This document shows positions 22,814 to 34,324 of a stretch of DNA of 64,000 nt, in pieces. How positions within the stretch are numbered: the first letter of the stretch is position 1; each line of letters starts with the position of its first letter. The notes under the pieces are model-generated. The model worked only from the letters and a program-made list of their open reading frames with translations, was not told the origin of the DNA and did no database searches. The position numbers were made by a program, and so were the translations under genes. Source of the stretch: Asterias amurensis (taxonomy: Eukaryota > Echinodermata > Asteroidea > Forcipulatida > Asteriidae); the NCBI RefSeq assembly GCF_032118995.1, contig NC_092649.1, forward strand, positions 13,154,191 through 13,218,190. The letters run 5' to 3'.

Positions 22814-23618
22814 ATATGGAAGTTCCAGTGCCCGTCGAGTTATTCCCCTTAAAGCAGTGTAATTTTCCAAACGTCCGAGCATCAATCTTGAACAAATTCC
22901 ATATAATACACCTCCCGCCAAATATATAGGACCATTTATCTCAGGGTCTATGTCATCCAAAATACCTGAAGTTGGAAGTCGACAACAACCCCCAGGTCAC
23001 AATTGGAACAATCTCTACTATGTAGGCCTGTACCTCCTCTTGGGCTTCAAAATCTGTCTCATACAGAATATTTTGAGAGACATTTTGTTTCTTTTTCTTT
23101 CTTTTCTTGGGGTACACCAACAAAGTGAAAGCGATTACAAAAGCTCCCGATTCAGGACCCCCCCCCCCCACTTAAACACACATTCTCATTGCAATCCACA
23201 TCGCGCAATATCCTGTCTTATGGAATGATTGGTTCAGGGCATATCACTTCTAGAGTATTTGATTTAAAAATTAACCCACAAGTAACTATAATTGTCATGT
23301 TTTGTTTGAACAATATTGTAGGCCAACTGACGGTGCATGCCTTGAATATTAATGAAATCGAGTGACGTTTTAGAGTACCATCCAAAGTGACTGATCAACG
23401 TTTTTGTTTGCCTGCACTGCCCAATACATCGAGCGTGTACACAAATACGTTTATACGCACTCAGTTGATAAGTTGAAACTGGGTGAGACTGAACTGACAA
23501 ACTTATCAACCTGCTTTCAGCCATTAACGTAATACGCAGTTTCCCCTTCCAGTAGTTTGTATTTAGTTGTCCCTTTCTGGTGATTTTGTACAAACATTTG
23601 TGTTATGCTCATTTAAGT
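22814..23618. other. Upstream region of the receptor gene
   Basis: About 800 bp without a gene. A poly-C run lies near 23160. An upstream GTG in frame at 23580 could not be distinguished from a non-coding leader; no promoter motif is convincing. Confidence 0.3.
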
Positions 23619-24890
23619 ATGGAGGGTTGTATCGACTTCAACACAACTACGATGGACAATTACGAAGGTCCGAACGCACACACTGTGTATGTGTGTTCGA
23701 TTTTAAACATCGTTCTGAACGCTTTGCTGTTGGTCTTCGGAGCTCTTGGCAACATCCTGATACTTCGGGTTTACTGCACAAAGAAACGGAAGACGACCAC
23801 TCATATCTTAATTATGGGTCTTGCGCTTGCGGACCTTATGGTTTGCCTATCTCTGACAGGATACATTGTTGAGTCAAGTTACACCCTTCTCGGTAAGCAC
23901 ATACCAGAAAACATGTACCTATACCAAAACTACATGAACATTTGGATAGGTGTATCTGTTGGAATCACTGGCTTTATAGCTGTTGACCGATACGATAGTG
24001 TCTGCCGCCCAAACAGACGCATGTTCAACAACCGACGAGCCAAGATTGCCATTTTGGTGTCGTTTATTCCATCCGTAACTGCTGAAGCTCCTCTTCTGGT
24101 ATCATGCATATTTTTCTCATGTAAAGTCACCGTTTTACCCTCATGGGTCATACAAGTTGTGGGGTTCCTCACAACTCTATTTATGATCGGTTTGTGCTAC
24201 GGCAAGGTGTACATGACAATTCGACGACATGTCAGAGTCGACATTAACACGGTGAGCCATGAACAGTTACCCGAACGAGGTGGTAGGGACACACAGCGTA
24301 AGTTGGCTATCGGCATGATAGAACAGCGGTCCAAGAGCAGAGGTTGCCAAAATAACAGAGTCCAACGAAATGGCAGTCCATGCTCCGCCAACCAACCACA
24401 AACCTTCCATTTAACGCACGCCACTCCTGTGCTAGTTGTAGCCTCCCAAAACTCAGACGGCACCGCGAGAATCGTCAAGGCGTTAGACAGAACCACAAGA
24501 GAGGTGGACGAGGGTCGCTTCGACTCGACGATATTCATCGAGCAGGCCCCCACTCATGTTGGACAAACTGGTATGTTACCCGCCAACAGAATTTCCCACA
24601 AACCACGCTACAACAACGCGGTGCTTCACCGAAGAACGACAAAGATGTTGTTCGTAACCAGTGTAGTGTTCTTGCTGTCTTGGCTACCATTCTGGTTGGC
24701 AAGTCTTGTCAGCCAGTTTGGCCAATTCGACAATCAGGACATACAGTACATTCTGCAGAGTTTGATACTAAAAACGTTGTTCATAAATAACGCCGTGAAT
24801 CCCATAATTTACAGCCTAGCAAACAGACGGTTTAGAGAGGAAAGCGGGCGAGAGCTTCGGAAAATAATGGTTACATGTGTGCAATATTAA
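23619..24890 (+). CDS. Single-exon class A (rhodopsin-family) GPCR
   Basis: An intact 423-residue protein. I start at ATG 23619 (MEGCIDF); in-frame sequence upstream to 23580 opens with GTG and lacks ATG. Seven hydrophobic segments can be placed: TM1 with GALGN, TM2 with LALADL, TM3 ending in an intact DRY, TM4, TM5, TM6 with FLLSWLPFW, TM7 with NPIIY, then a short tail. The N-terminus has a possible N-glycosylation site (NTTT). The third intracellular loop is long, roughly 130 residues. Oddities: I see no cysteine at the top of TM3, where most class A receptors form a disulphide, and no tryptophan in TM4. The lack of introns fits the lineage-expanded intronless receptors known from echinoderms. 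The ligand is unknown; peptide and chemosensory roles are both possible. Confidence 0.88.
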   Translation: MEGCIDFNTTTMDNYEGPNAHTVYVCSILNIVLNALLLVFGALGNILILRVYCTKKRKTTTHILIMGLALADLMVCLSLTGYIVESSYTLLGKHIPENMYLYQNYMNIWIGVSVGITGFIAVDRYDSVCRPNRRMFNNRRAKIAILVSFIPSVTAEAPLLVSCIFFSCKVTVLPSWVIQVVGFLTTLFMIGLCYGKVYMTIRRHVRVDINTVSHEQLPERGGRDTQRKLAIGMIEQRSKSRGCQNNRVQRNGSPCSANQPQTFHLTHATPVLVVASQNSDGTARIVKALDRTTREVDEGRFDSTIFIEQAPTHVGQTGMLPANRISHKPRYNNAVLHRRTTKMLFVTSVVFLLSWLPFWLASLVSQFGQFDNQDIQYILQSLILKTLFINNAVNPIIYSLANRRFREESGRELRKIMVTCVQY

Positions 24891-24894
24891 CCCA

Positions 24895-25528
24895 GCTAAC
24901 CATATACGTTTAAAAAAAATCATAGAGATCCTACAAACCGCGGGTTGTTCAAACGAATACATTCGTATTGTCAGATTTTGTATTTCAATACAAAACTGAA
25001 AGTAAATAGCAACAAATCTTCTTCAAACTGGTTTGACACAACGCTTGGCTCATTTCAAGGTGACAGTCTAAGCGGGGCACTCTTCATCGCAACATTGGCT
25101 GGAGTCCTCAATGACGTCAGACAACAAGCTGCACGTCCTGACCCACCAATATCTCCATCTTCTTTACCACTGGAGTCAGCTTACGCTGATGACGTTGACT
25201 TCCCTGACGAAGACAGTGAAAGCCCCTCAAGACTAATCCCCCTTACATCCAGGGTCTTGAAAAATTGGCATGTGTTTGTCAATGAGGGAAAAACTGAAAA
25301 CACCCGTATATACATGGCCTCAAACACCGAAGTTAATTCGGAAGGCATCCTACTCAAAGACCAGGAACCCTGGAGGACAAGCAAACTACTCGGTTCTCTG
25401 ATGTGTTCTACAGCCGACATTCAACACCGTTTCTGCCTAGCAAATGCAGCCTTCAACACATTTACCAAACTCTGGATGCAACCCCGCAAAATATCCATTA
25501 CCTTTAATGCATGTTTACAACGCCATGG
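24895..25528 (+). mobile_element. LINE (non-LTR retrotransposon), reverse-transcriptase part, 5'-truncated
   Basis: An open frame from just after the receptor stop encodes reverse-transcriptase motifs: GSFQGDSLSGALF (finger/palm motif) and YADDVDF (catalytic aspartates). It then reads into the tandem repeats of a foldback element inserted in it. The same LINE resumes at 26509. The insertion begins within tens of bases of the receptor stop, so it lies in that gene's 3' region. The clade is not assigned. Confidence 0.75.
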
Positions 25529-26508
25529 TATGGTGGCCCTGAAGGGACATCGCATATCGCAAACGTGTGCGCATACCTATGCAATGTCGTGAAACAATTC
25601 GCGAATATGTGCGCACACGTATGCAATGTCGTGAAACAATTCGCGAATATGTGCGCACACGTATGCAATGTCGTGAAACAATTCGCAAATATGTGCGCAC
25701 ACGTCTGCGAATATTATTTGCGATGTCGTGAATTTTATTGCATACCATGTTGCATACCTTTGAATAATGGATGCAACCCCGCAAAATATCCATTACCTTT
25801 AATGCATGTTTACAATGCCATGGTATGGTGGCCCTGAAGGGACATCGCATATCGCAAACGTGTGCGCATACGTATGCAATGTCGTGAAACAATTCGCGAA
25901 TATGTGCGCACACGTATGCAATGTCGTGAAACAATTCGCAAATATGTGCGCACACGTCTGCGAATATTATTTGCGATGTCGTGAATTTTATTGCATACCA
26001 TGTTGCATACCTTTGAATAAAATGTCTAGTGATCTGGGGGGTTTCTTTCCAACAGTGAGATAAGCGGTAGTCATTGCAGCAGTAGTCTTTGTTGTGAGGC
26101 AAGCGAGGCGGGTGGTCTTCCTTGGCCTGGTGCCAAGTTCCTGGGTATACACATGCTTTACAGAGGGAGCCTGCTGTAGCGCCACAGTACTCCCTAGATC
26201 GGTAACAAATTATCCACAACTATGACATCATCCTAATGGTATGCAACATGGTATGCAATAAAGTTCACGACATTGCAAAACAAATCGCATTCGTGTGCGC
26301 ACATATTCACGATTTGGTTCACGAGATTGCATACGTGTGCGCACATATTCGCGAATTGTTTCACGACATTGCAAACGTGTGCGCACATATTTGCGAACTG
26401 TTTCATGATATTGTATACGTGTGCGCATATATTCGCGATTTGTTTCACGACATTGCATACGTGTGCGCACACGTTTGCGTTATGCGATGTCCCTTCAGGG
26501 CCACCATA
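25529..26508. mobile_element. Foldback element, 42-bp-repeat family D, copy 1
   Basis: Inverted ends TATGGTGGCCCTGAAGGGAC and GTCCCTTCAGGGCCACCATA. Both arms are tandem 42-bp units (each holds GCAATGTCGTGAAACAATTC and GCGAATATGTGCGCACACGT) in opposite orientation. They flank a unique centre of about 200 bp that matches copy 2 at 37338-38232. A CCATGG(T) duplication flanks it, so the target is 6 or 7 bp. The left arm plus about 55 bp of flanking LINE is duplicated with a period of 295 bp (25474 and 25769). No transposase is present. Confidence 0.85.
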
Positions 26509-26745
26509 CCATGGTATTATCTGTCTTCATGTACAACTCAAGTAGCTGGGCTGCACCTAAGAACGTGCTCGAGAGGTTAGACACCTGCCACCGTCGCCAC
26601 CTTAGACGAATTTTTCGATGTCGCCGACCATCCGCGATGTCGAATAGCTTCCTATATAATATATTCGATGTGGAACTCGTCCCTTTGAGGAAGGCAAGGT
26701 GGCGCATGCTCGGGCATGTACTTCGACTGGGCCAGACAAAATGAA
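26509..26745 (+). mobile_element. LINE C-terminal part, continuing after the foldback insertion
   Basis: Encodes YNSSSWAA...LDTCHRRHLRRIFR...PLRKARWRMLGHVLR, the conserved region at the end of many LINE polyproteins. It ends shortly after at TGA. It is not in frame with the part before 25528, so the copy is decayed. Confidence 0.7.
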
Positions 26746-27553
26746 CCAATGAAGTTTTCCATATAAAACATATCTTCTTAACAAAGTTGGCTGTGCAAGT
26801 TTCACTTGTTTAACATTCTTAGTAATCTTGACCCTTAAGATGAGGTAAATTGGTTCCTGACCACACATTCTCCTTGCTATACCAAATACGCTGTAAATAA
26901 GCGTGTCGTTGCATTAATGTGTTTGTGCCTGACGTATCTGGTCCACGTGATTAATGATCGTACTCTAGTCTTCTTAAGAATGATTTGTCAATACACAATA
27001 TTGAGACCATGGACATGCTTTTATCTTTTGACGTCTAGCAGAAAATTGCAATTTAGGGAATCGTGCCGTTAATAAAACCTGCCACAGTTTGTTAGCGACC
27101 TGGCATTTGAATTGCATTTATCTGATTTCCCATTTTTGTTTGGTCCCGAATGTAGTTTGGCATTCATTAACTACATTGACCGCCTTATATATATATTGTA
27201 TTTGTTCAGTGTGAGGTAAATTATAAAAGAAAAGTACACAAAATGATTTGTCTGGGTCTACAAAATAGGAATTTAGACATAAAGGGCGAACTCAGGTTTC
27301 TAGTTTGTAGTTATTTTGTGCTTGAAATATAGAGAGGACTGTATGCTTTTAGACTTCTTTGAAAAAGTAATATTTTCTTTCCTCAGTAATTCTGTCGCAC
27401 TGGTTTCACTGCGAGCAAATAAGAATTCAAATTAAAGAGGAAACTTAAAAAATGTTTTTGTTGTTCAGAGCTGATTTTATTTTTAATTTGCCCATTTTAG
27501 GGAACGTGTCTTCATTACCTAAGATAGTTATATACTCTTCATTATGAGTGCTG
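26746..27553. other. Intergenic stretch without recognised features
   Basis: AT-rich DNA with no credible open frame or repeat. Confidence 0.4.
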
Positions 27554-27724
27554 GGGTGGATTTCACAATAGTAGTCCTAACTTAGGACTAGTCCTAGGCA
27601 ATGCTAAGAGATAGGACTGGTCCTAAGTTAGGACCAGTAACTCATCCTAACTTAGGACTGGTCCTATCTCTTAGCATTGCCTAGGCATAGTCCTAAGTTA
27701 GGACTACCTTTGTGAAATCCACCC
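27554..27724. mobile_element. Palindromic MITE, GGGTGGATTTCACAA ends
   Basis: 171 bp, nearly fully self-complementary: GGGTGGATTTCACAATAGTA against CTTTGTGAAATCCACCC. The interior repeats CCTAACTTAGGAC. Transcribed, it would form a long hairpin. Confidence 0.8.
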
Positions 27725-28077
27725 GTTTATATACTTTATCTAATCAACACTATACTGTTACACAAAACCATGAAGTTTTGTCTGCAGCTAATACGACTAC
27801 GCCTGCTGAGCACTGGCATGGCCTTGGGACATTTGATAATCAATAAACCTTTATCGTGGGCAAATAATCATTTGTAAGTTATTGCATAACATATTGTGGC
27901 TGATGTATGCGCCGTATCACCCTGTAAACCCTTATAAGGTGCTAACTGGCATTGTTCAGCCAATTGTTTCTTGTTCGTCTGCTTATTAAACAGTGAATAG
28001 TCCTGCGTAATAATGTTTGAAGATGACAACAGAACTTCGAGAAGAGGAATAACAGTTATACAAAGGTATAACAAAAC

Positions 28078-28213
28078 AATTGTTGCACGCTGTGACTGGG
28101 TCCATGGGTTTTGTACACTCTCGGTGGCAAATGGCACCCTCGGCTTCGCCTCGGGTGCCATTTTCCCTCTCGGGTGTACAACGGCTTGGACCCCCGTCAC
28201 AGCGTGCAACAAT
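28078..28213. mobile_element. Palindromic MITE upstream of the transporter gene
   Basis: AATTGTTGCACGCTGTGAC on the left is matched by GTCACAGCGTGCAACAATT on the right. The inner arms (GTACAC, GGCACCC) pair around a TTCGCC loop. It ends 185 bp before the transporter start codon, so it probably lies in the promoter or leader. Confidence 0.75.
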
Positions 28214-28398
28214 TATATTGCTTCACTCCATACCTAGATGTTGACCTTTTTTTTAAAAGTTCACCGTTATATCATTTTTGTCAAATAAGGATGTAGGCCT
28301 ACTGTCAATTTGATAATTTTACAACATTTTGTATTATTCACTCTGAATTATTGTGATCCGTACGACTGTGTTACCCCCCCCCCTCCAGATAAAGGACT

Positions 28399-31300
28399 AT
28401 GTCTAACTCGAGAGGCAGACGAACATCAAAGCCATTGGGCAAAGACAGCGACCCACCAGATGGAGGGTGGGGCTATGTCATCGTCGTGGCGGTCTTTATC
28501 GTGTACTTCTTACAGGCCGCACTGACGAGATGTGCAGGGGTTCTTTACACAAGCTGGCAAATTGACTTCAACTCTAGTGCTGCTGAGACCGGGGCAATAG
28601 TCAGCATTATGTCCTCCTCTGCATATTTTGGAGGTACAGTTAAACCTGCTCGTGACACAGGACACCCAACAAATGCATAACGTAATGAGTTACGGTTTAG
28701 TTAAAGACTTTTTGTAAACTTACACGATCGGCCATTTTGTGAAGTCAAAAATTTGACTCTACAAATTAGTGTGCCGCCGTAACACGACGTACAAGGAAGG
28801 AAAATAGTGCAATTTCATGGCATTTTTGTGTGGAGCATTTATATTCTACTTTTACAATATCTGTATAACCAAGTGCATTTCATAACAAACTGTTTCAAAC
28901 GAATTTTAATAGACCAACTCGCCCGATCCAAGGCAACATGTCCCTGTAAGCAGGTCTCCTCAACTTACTGTAAACGCGCATGATCTCTCATGCCTACTAG
29001 TAATAGTTATAACAGGAGTTGAACAAAGATGACTCTTGTGGGGTACATTGTTTCAGTGTGTTAAAAAACAACCAAGAGCACTCCCGTATTAAGCTCACGC
29101 ACGCACACACACATGCATGTTTATGGTGTCAACCGAGGACTTCTCTTTGTTCTCCCATTGTTTGGACAAAAAACTTTTTTTCTTCAGATGTTCCCATTGG
29201 TTTTGAACACAAAATCTACCGAGGACTGTCCTTGGTGTGACTTTTGTCCCAGATCCCTTTTGTTAAAGTCCTCAGTTGTAGACATGCCCGCACACGCAAG
29301 TTTGTTTTCTAAAGGAAAGGAAAAGAGAAAAGAAAAGTGGCCGGTTCATCTGGCGCCCTATTTCACTTTCTTTGTTTAAATCAAATTGCTTCTTTCAACA
29401 TACTTCTTCCGGGAAAAAAATAAAAAATAAAAACCAAACAAAATACACCAGCCTTTTGCAATGTGGACTATTATGCTATTACACGTGCTAACGATCAGTT
29501 TTTCTTCTTCTCCTGTAGTATAATATATATTCAACTATTAACGTCATATTACTTTGTGTGGTTTGTGACAGCTATTGTGGCTAGTGTGGTCTTGAATCGT
29601 CTTGGATGTAGATTTGCATGGATGTGTGGCGGTTTTCTTATGTTTGCTGCTCTGATTTTAAGCTTTTGGGCCACGACTATTCTTCAAATGTATTTGATAG
29701 GCGCTGTCACCGGTAAGTTCACTTTAACCCGCGTTCTAAAGTTCCCGCGATTCGGCATTTTGTAAACATAGCACTCTAAGGGTCCAATATAGACCTTTAT
29801 CACGCTGTCCCATCTTGGTCATGTTCCCTGTTCCCATATCAGTAATGAATGCTAACATTCATTGCGCAAATATGGCACCAGACCATTATTTCGTCCAGCC
29901 TCAGTTTGGTTACAATGAGTTGGAATGGAGTAAAATCAAGGTGGCCACCCCGTGATTAAGGTCTAATAGACAGGCTTTGATAAAGAAAATTCATTAAGGG
30001 TTTTATGAATTTGTCATGAGTTATAACAATTTAAATTCCCGAGTGCGTAATATTTTATCAATTTTGTACATCGCCTTGCCCCAATTTCATGAAGCTATTA
30101 AGCAGTAAATGCTGCTTGATAAATTTCCAGCAGAAATTGAGTGGGGTACCAGTCACAACCATGTAAACTTATTGTAACTTGGGCTTGTAACCTGTTTCGG
30201 TGTTTCAAGCGTTATGAATGGAGCCCTGTGCATGGTTCGCTTTCGTGACGTAAGACCCCTGGATCCGTTGACCTCTTTACATCCCTGAAACGTACAAGAA
30301 AAATTTAGCGAATTACTTGCTCTACCAAATTGCCAACGGCATCCTCAGACAAAAGCAATTTGCATGCTCAAAAAGAATTAAAGCTGAATTGTTCACTTAA
30401 AGACAGTGGACACTAATGGCAATTGTCAAAGACCAGTCTTCTCACTTGCTGTATCTCATCATATGCATGAAATAACAAACCTGTGAAAATTTGAGCTCAT
30501 TCGGTCATCGCAGTTTTGAGATAATTAGTGGGAAAAAAACACCCTTGTCACAAATCTGAGGTCTCGAAATCAAATTGGAGGAAAATTACTTCTTTCTCGA
30601 AAACTACATTACTTCAGAGGGCGTTTCTCACAATGTTTTATACTTCACCCTCTCCCCATTACTCGTTACCAAGGGTTTTATGCTAATAATTATTTTGAGT
30701 AATTACCAATAGTGTCCGCTGCCTTTAAAGGTTCCCGCTCAAAAGAATGCTTTCACAACAATAAGCCATTTGCTTGTAAGATTTGAATGTGTTTGATCAC
30801 AAGTTTGAGTTGAGACAGTTGCTATGTGATTCGAAGCAATCCTTTGCGTAGTTTAACATAAGAGACGGTGAATACACATTCACCCTGAATGAAGGTGTGT
30901 GGCACAATAGATTGGTACTAGGTTTGCTCATCTGGAGGTTGCTATGCAAAAGCCTGCCTTGAACCATTTGACATAGCAACTGTCCCTATATAGTCTGAGA
31001 AGTTCAAATGTAAGCGGTAAGTTGTGACTAAGCAAGTCATTGCACCAGACATTATTCAAATCTAACTCGCAAATGGCTTATTGGAAAAGTGTATGGTGAG
31101 GCTATGTACAAAACTGTATTTACTGTTTGGAATATTCTGTTTGTTACGGCAGGGCTTGGCATCGCACTATGTTTTACAGCTGCTGGGGTTGCTCTTGCGC
31201 AGTACTTCAATAAGTACTTTGCCAGAGTCAGTGGTTTTACGTCTTCTGGAATTGGTTTGGGTATGATCGTGACACCGCCTCTACTTCGTGTACTCCTCGA

Positions 31301-34256
31301 TATGTACGGATGGAGGGGAACCATGCTCATCATGGGTGCAATATGTTTAAATGTGTGTGCGGTTGGCGCCCTATATCGTCCTCTAGGGCATGCTAGGACT
31401 ACCAGACATCAAAATGATTCTGAACTGTTGGATGAAAAAGGCTCCGGACGAGTTTTTGTAGACAAGGACAATCGTTGTTCGTCATTCATGAGTATCATTC
31501 GCAAGCTGTTCTCTGAATTACGACTGGATTTACTCGTGAAGAGCTATCGGTTCACATTGTACTGTCTTATGTACATAGAGTTATCAATCGTGTATATCGT
31601 GTATGTGGTGTACATCATGCCCATGGCTCTGGACTATGGTTTCGAGAAAATGAATTCTACATTTCTTCTCAGTGTTATGGGCTTTGGAAGTCTTGGGGGT
31701 CGGGCCGTAAGTGGCTTCCTTATCAGACCGAATGTATCAGCTGAAGCCGTGTTCGGTTTTTCCCAGTTGCTCTCCACTATCGGAGTACTTTGCACGCAGG
31801 CAGAGGGAGGCGGGGGACTGGTGGCCTCAGCGTGTTTCATGGGCATCGGCACCGGGATGTCCAGTGCAGTCAGTATAGTCCTTCTTCGCAAAATTGTTGG
31901 CCTTCGCAACTTAGCATCTGCGATTGGCATATTCTACATGCTTGGAGGCATAGGTGATCTGGCAGGGCCCATTATTGCAGGTAAGATCTATTTCTTTCTT
32001 CTATTAAAGGCAGTGGACACTATTGGTAATTGTCAAAGACTAGCCTTCAAAGTTGGTGTATCTCAACATATGAATAAAATAACAAACCTGTGAAAATTTG
32101 AGCTCAATCGGTCATCGAAGTTGCGAGATAATAATGAAAGAAGAAAACACCCTTGTCACACGAAGTTGTGTGCGTTTCGAAATCAAATTCGTGGAAAATT
32201 ACTTCTTTCTCCAAAACTATGGCACTTCAGAGGGAGCTGTTTCTCACAATGTTTTATACCACCAACCTCTCCCCATTACTTGTCACCAAGAAAGGTTTTA
32301 TGCTAATAATTATTTTGAGTAATTACCAATAGTGTCCACTGCCTTTAATGCCTAAACCCACAGTCACATGACTTGTAAAGAAATTATGTGTTTGTATCAT
32401 ACTCAATCAGTAGACATTTCCTAGCTGGATATCAGTATCATGGTTGAAACTATCGTATGGAACATTCACAAAATGTTACGTATAACTAACTGTTTATCTT
32501 TAATTTATGCATTTGTTGACCTAATACTGTGTAGGGGGTTAAACATTATCTCTAAAGACTCACTGGTAAGAAATGACCCTGTATTTAAGGGACCTGACCG
32601 GTTTCTGGATCAGGCTTACACGGAAAGTTGTTATATTTATGTAAATCAGTTTGGTATCAATTAAGAAATCTGGGCTTTATCCGTAAATACTTAACTCGTT
32701 CTACCACAAAAAAAGATTGTTCATGCTCTGATTTCTTCCCGGTTTGATTATTGTAATTCTCTCTTCTGTCTTCTACAACAGAATCAAATCTCTCGTTTGC
32801 AACGACTGCAAAACACTGCAGCTCGGCTGGTCACTTTGTCCTCCAGGAGAACCCATATCACTCCGGTTTTGAATGCTCTTCACTGGCTCCCTGTTCAATA
32901 TCGCATGCAATACAAATTACTTCTGCTTGTTTTTCATTCTTTACATGGTTCTGCTCCTCAGTATAATTGTCAATTAATTACCCGTTACAATCCTTCAAGA
33001 TGTCTTAGATCATCCACTTCGCCATTACTGGTTGTTCCCCACACCTACAACAATTGGGGTGACAGGGCTTTTTCTCATGCTGGTCCTTTACTTTGGAATA
33101 ATCTGCCTCTTAATATCCGTAACATGTCCTCATATTCATAAGTTCAAAGAGGCCCTCAAAACCCACTTTTTCACAGCTGCTTTTCATTAATTTTGTGTTT
33201 CTTCCTTGCGCCATGAGCATCACTTGTGGTGGATACCGGCGCACTATAAGTGTTCATATTATTATTTATTATTATTATTTTGACTAGGCTTCTGCATCAT
33301 TTTTACGCAGTTTCGGGTCAGTTTGACGCACATTTCAGGTCACACTGACCGAGAAATGGATCAGGGCTCATGTACCGTAAACCTGGGTAAATACTGACCC
33401 GGGAGTTTTCAGAGTGTCGACGTGGTATTAGATTGTGTCCTCCCAGGAGCTTCAGTGCCCAATGCGGCGAACTGTGTACAGATTTGTTCTGATAGTGCCC
33501 TCTTTTGAATCAACCGCCTTCTGCTCATGCTAATTTCCCAATAGACTGGTCCCCTTTCTTCATCTGCAATGTTGGATAAAGACATATATTGGTATTTCAT
33601 GCCCAGCGATTTAATTGACCAGATGAGCACGTCGGGGTTGACCCGGGTAAGCTTTTAATCGAACACACACAGTAGCTGACAAGCTACATCACTATGGACC
33701 AATCATAACACTGATATGGAAAGCCTTCGTCACTGCATGTCTATCCAATGAGACCATTGTGTTTGTAAGGGCGGTTCCTGTTTTCATCACTGCGGATAAA
33801 AACAGGGAACCGTTATAATGTTGTCATCATGTGGGGCAGAATCTCTGAGGACTGTTTTTCTATGACACTATAGAGGGTTTAGAGTGCATTTTTGACCAAT
33901 CTACCACTTTAACGCATCTACATTGGAACCCATAATAGGCAATAATTTAGCAACCAATAACTCTTCAGTTTGTATACCATTTCTACATTAAGGTTGGATG
34001 TACGACGAATTGGGGAGATTAGTGCTGTGTTCTACGTCTAGGCAATAATTTAGCAACCAATAAATCTTCAGTTTTTTTACCATTTCTACATTAAGGTTGG
34101 ATGTACGACGAATTTGGGAGTTTAGTGGTGGTGTTCTACGGTTTGGCGGGCTTGCAATTCATAGCAACTCTGCAAATATTCTTGATGCCTCTTTTGAAAA
34201 AACTCGAACCTGGGATAGAGGATGATGACGGACAACCTCAGCCGGTTCAGGTATAA
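28399..34256 (+). CDS. SLC16-like monocarboxylate transporter (MFS)
   Basis: Four exons with matching phases: 28399-28633, 29572-29712, 31153-31980 and 34096-34256 (stop TAA), about 455 residues. Exon 1 carries the SLC16 signature PPDGGWGYVIV at the start of TM1. Exon 2 gives TM2-TM3 with NRLGCRFAW. Exon 3 holds the second conserved SLC16 region (QYFNKYFARVSGFTSSGIGL), a 70-residue central loop, and TM7 onward. Exon 4 completes the last helix (GWMYDEFGS...YGLAGLQFIATLQIFLMP) and a short acidic tail. Twelve helices fit the family, which moves monocarboxylates or related organic acids across membranes; the substrate is unknown. The final exon also has a possible donor at 34251 (CAG/GTATAA), so a further short exon is possible. 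An M1 MITE lies 23 bp after the exon 3 donor, and the start of exon 4 is duplicated just upstream. Confidence 0.85.
28701..28950. mobile_element. M3 MITE copy in transporter intron 1
   Basis: Shares with 21106-21403 the phrases CGGCCATTTTGTG, TTTGACTC..ACAAA, CGCCCGATCCAAGGCAAC and TGTCCCT, in the same order. It begins TTAAAGAC; its right end is degraded. Confidence 0.6.
29788..29967. mobile_element. MITE with TATAGACCTTTATCACG ends
   Basis: The left TATAGACCTTTATCACG and the right CGTGATTAAGGTCTAATA are inverted. Same terminal family as 4102-4282. It is in transporter intron 2. Confidence 0.65.
30397..30728 (-). mobile_element. M1 MITE, reverse orientation
   Basis: TTAA at both borders. 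Begins TTAAAGACAGTGGACACTAA and ends AATAGTGTCCGCTGCCTTTAA. In transporter intron 2. Confidence 0.8.
32004..32348 (-). mobile_element. M1 MITE immediately after the exon 3 donor
   Basis: TTAAAGGCAGTGGACACTAT at the left and ATAGTGTCCACTGCCTTTAA at the right, with TTAA at both borders. It starts 23 bp after the GT of transporter exon 3. Confidence 0.85.
32655..33285 (+). mobile_element. LINE 3' end, CR1/L2-like
   Basis: Encodes the typical end of CR1-group proteins: RLQNTAARLVTLSSRRTHIT, LHWLPVQYRM, RAFSHAGPLLWNNLP. A (TTATTA)-type tail follows. It is 5'-truncated and lies in transporter intron 3. Confidence 0.8.
33300..33815. repeat. Unclassified dispersed repeat, second copy
   Basis: Matches the phrases and order of 19740-20765 without the M1 insertion (GACCGAGAAATGG, TCTGATAGTGCCCTCT, AGCTGACAAGC...GGACCAATCA...CGTCACTGC...TCCAATGAGA). 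Confidence 0.5.
33940..34042 (+). pseudogene. Duplicated intron end and exon 4 start of the transporter
   Basis: A 103-bp tandem duplication: TTTCTACATTAAGGTTGGATG occurs with its AG at 33991-33992 and again with the real acceptor at 34094-34095. The upstream copy would splice in the same phase and begin GWMYDE, but reads into a stop within about 17 codons. It looks like a non-functional decoy acceptor. Confidence 0.7.
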
Positions 34257-34324
34257 CACTTTCTGTTGCAACATCACTGCGGCAAGTTTTGTGAACCATT
34301 GTTGGCCAACTATAGGCGGCCTTA

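Noticed and set aside
25511-26580. Long open frames with CAHVCNVVKQ-type repeats, also at 37176-38315
   Set aside because: The 42-bp unit is a multiple of three without stops in most frames, on both strands; it is foldback-arm DNA, not protein.
30068-30200. CAATTTCATGAAGCTATTAAGCA stretch as another MITE
   Set aside because: Resembles the left end of the 10854 family, but no convincing opposite end was found.
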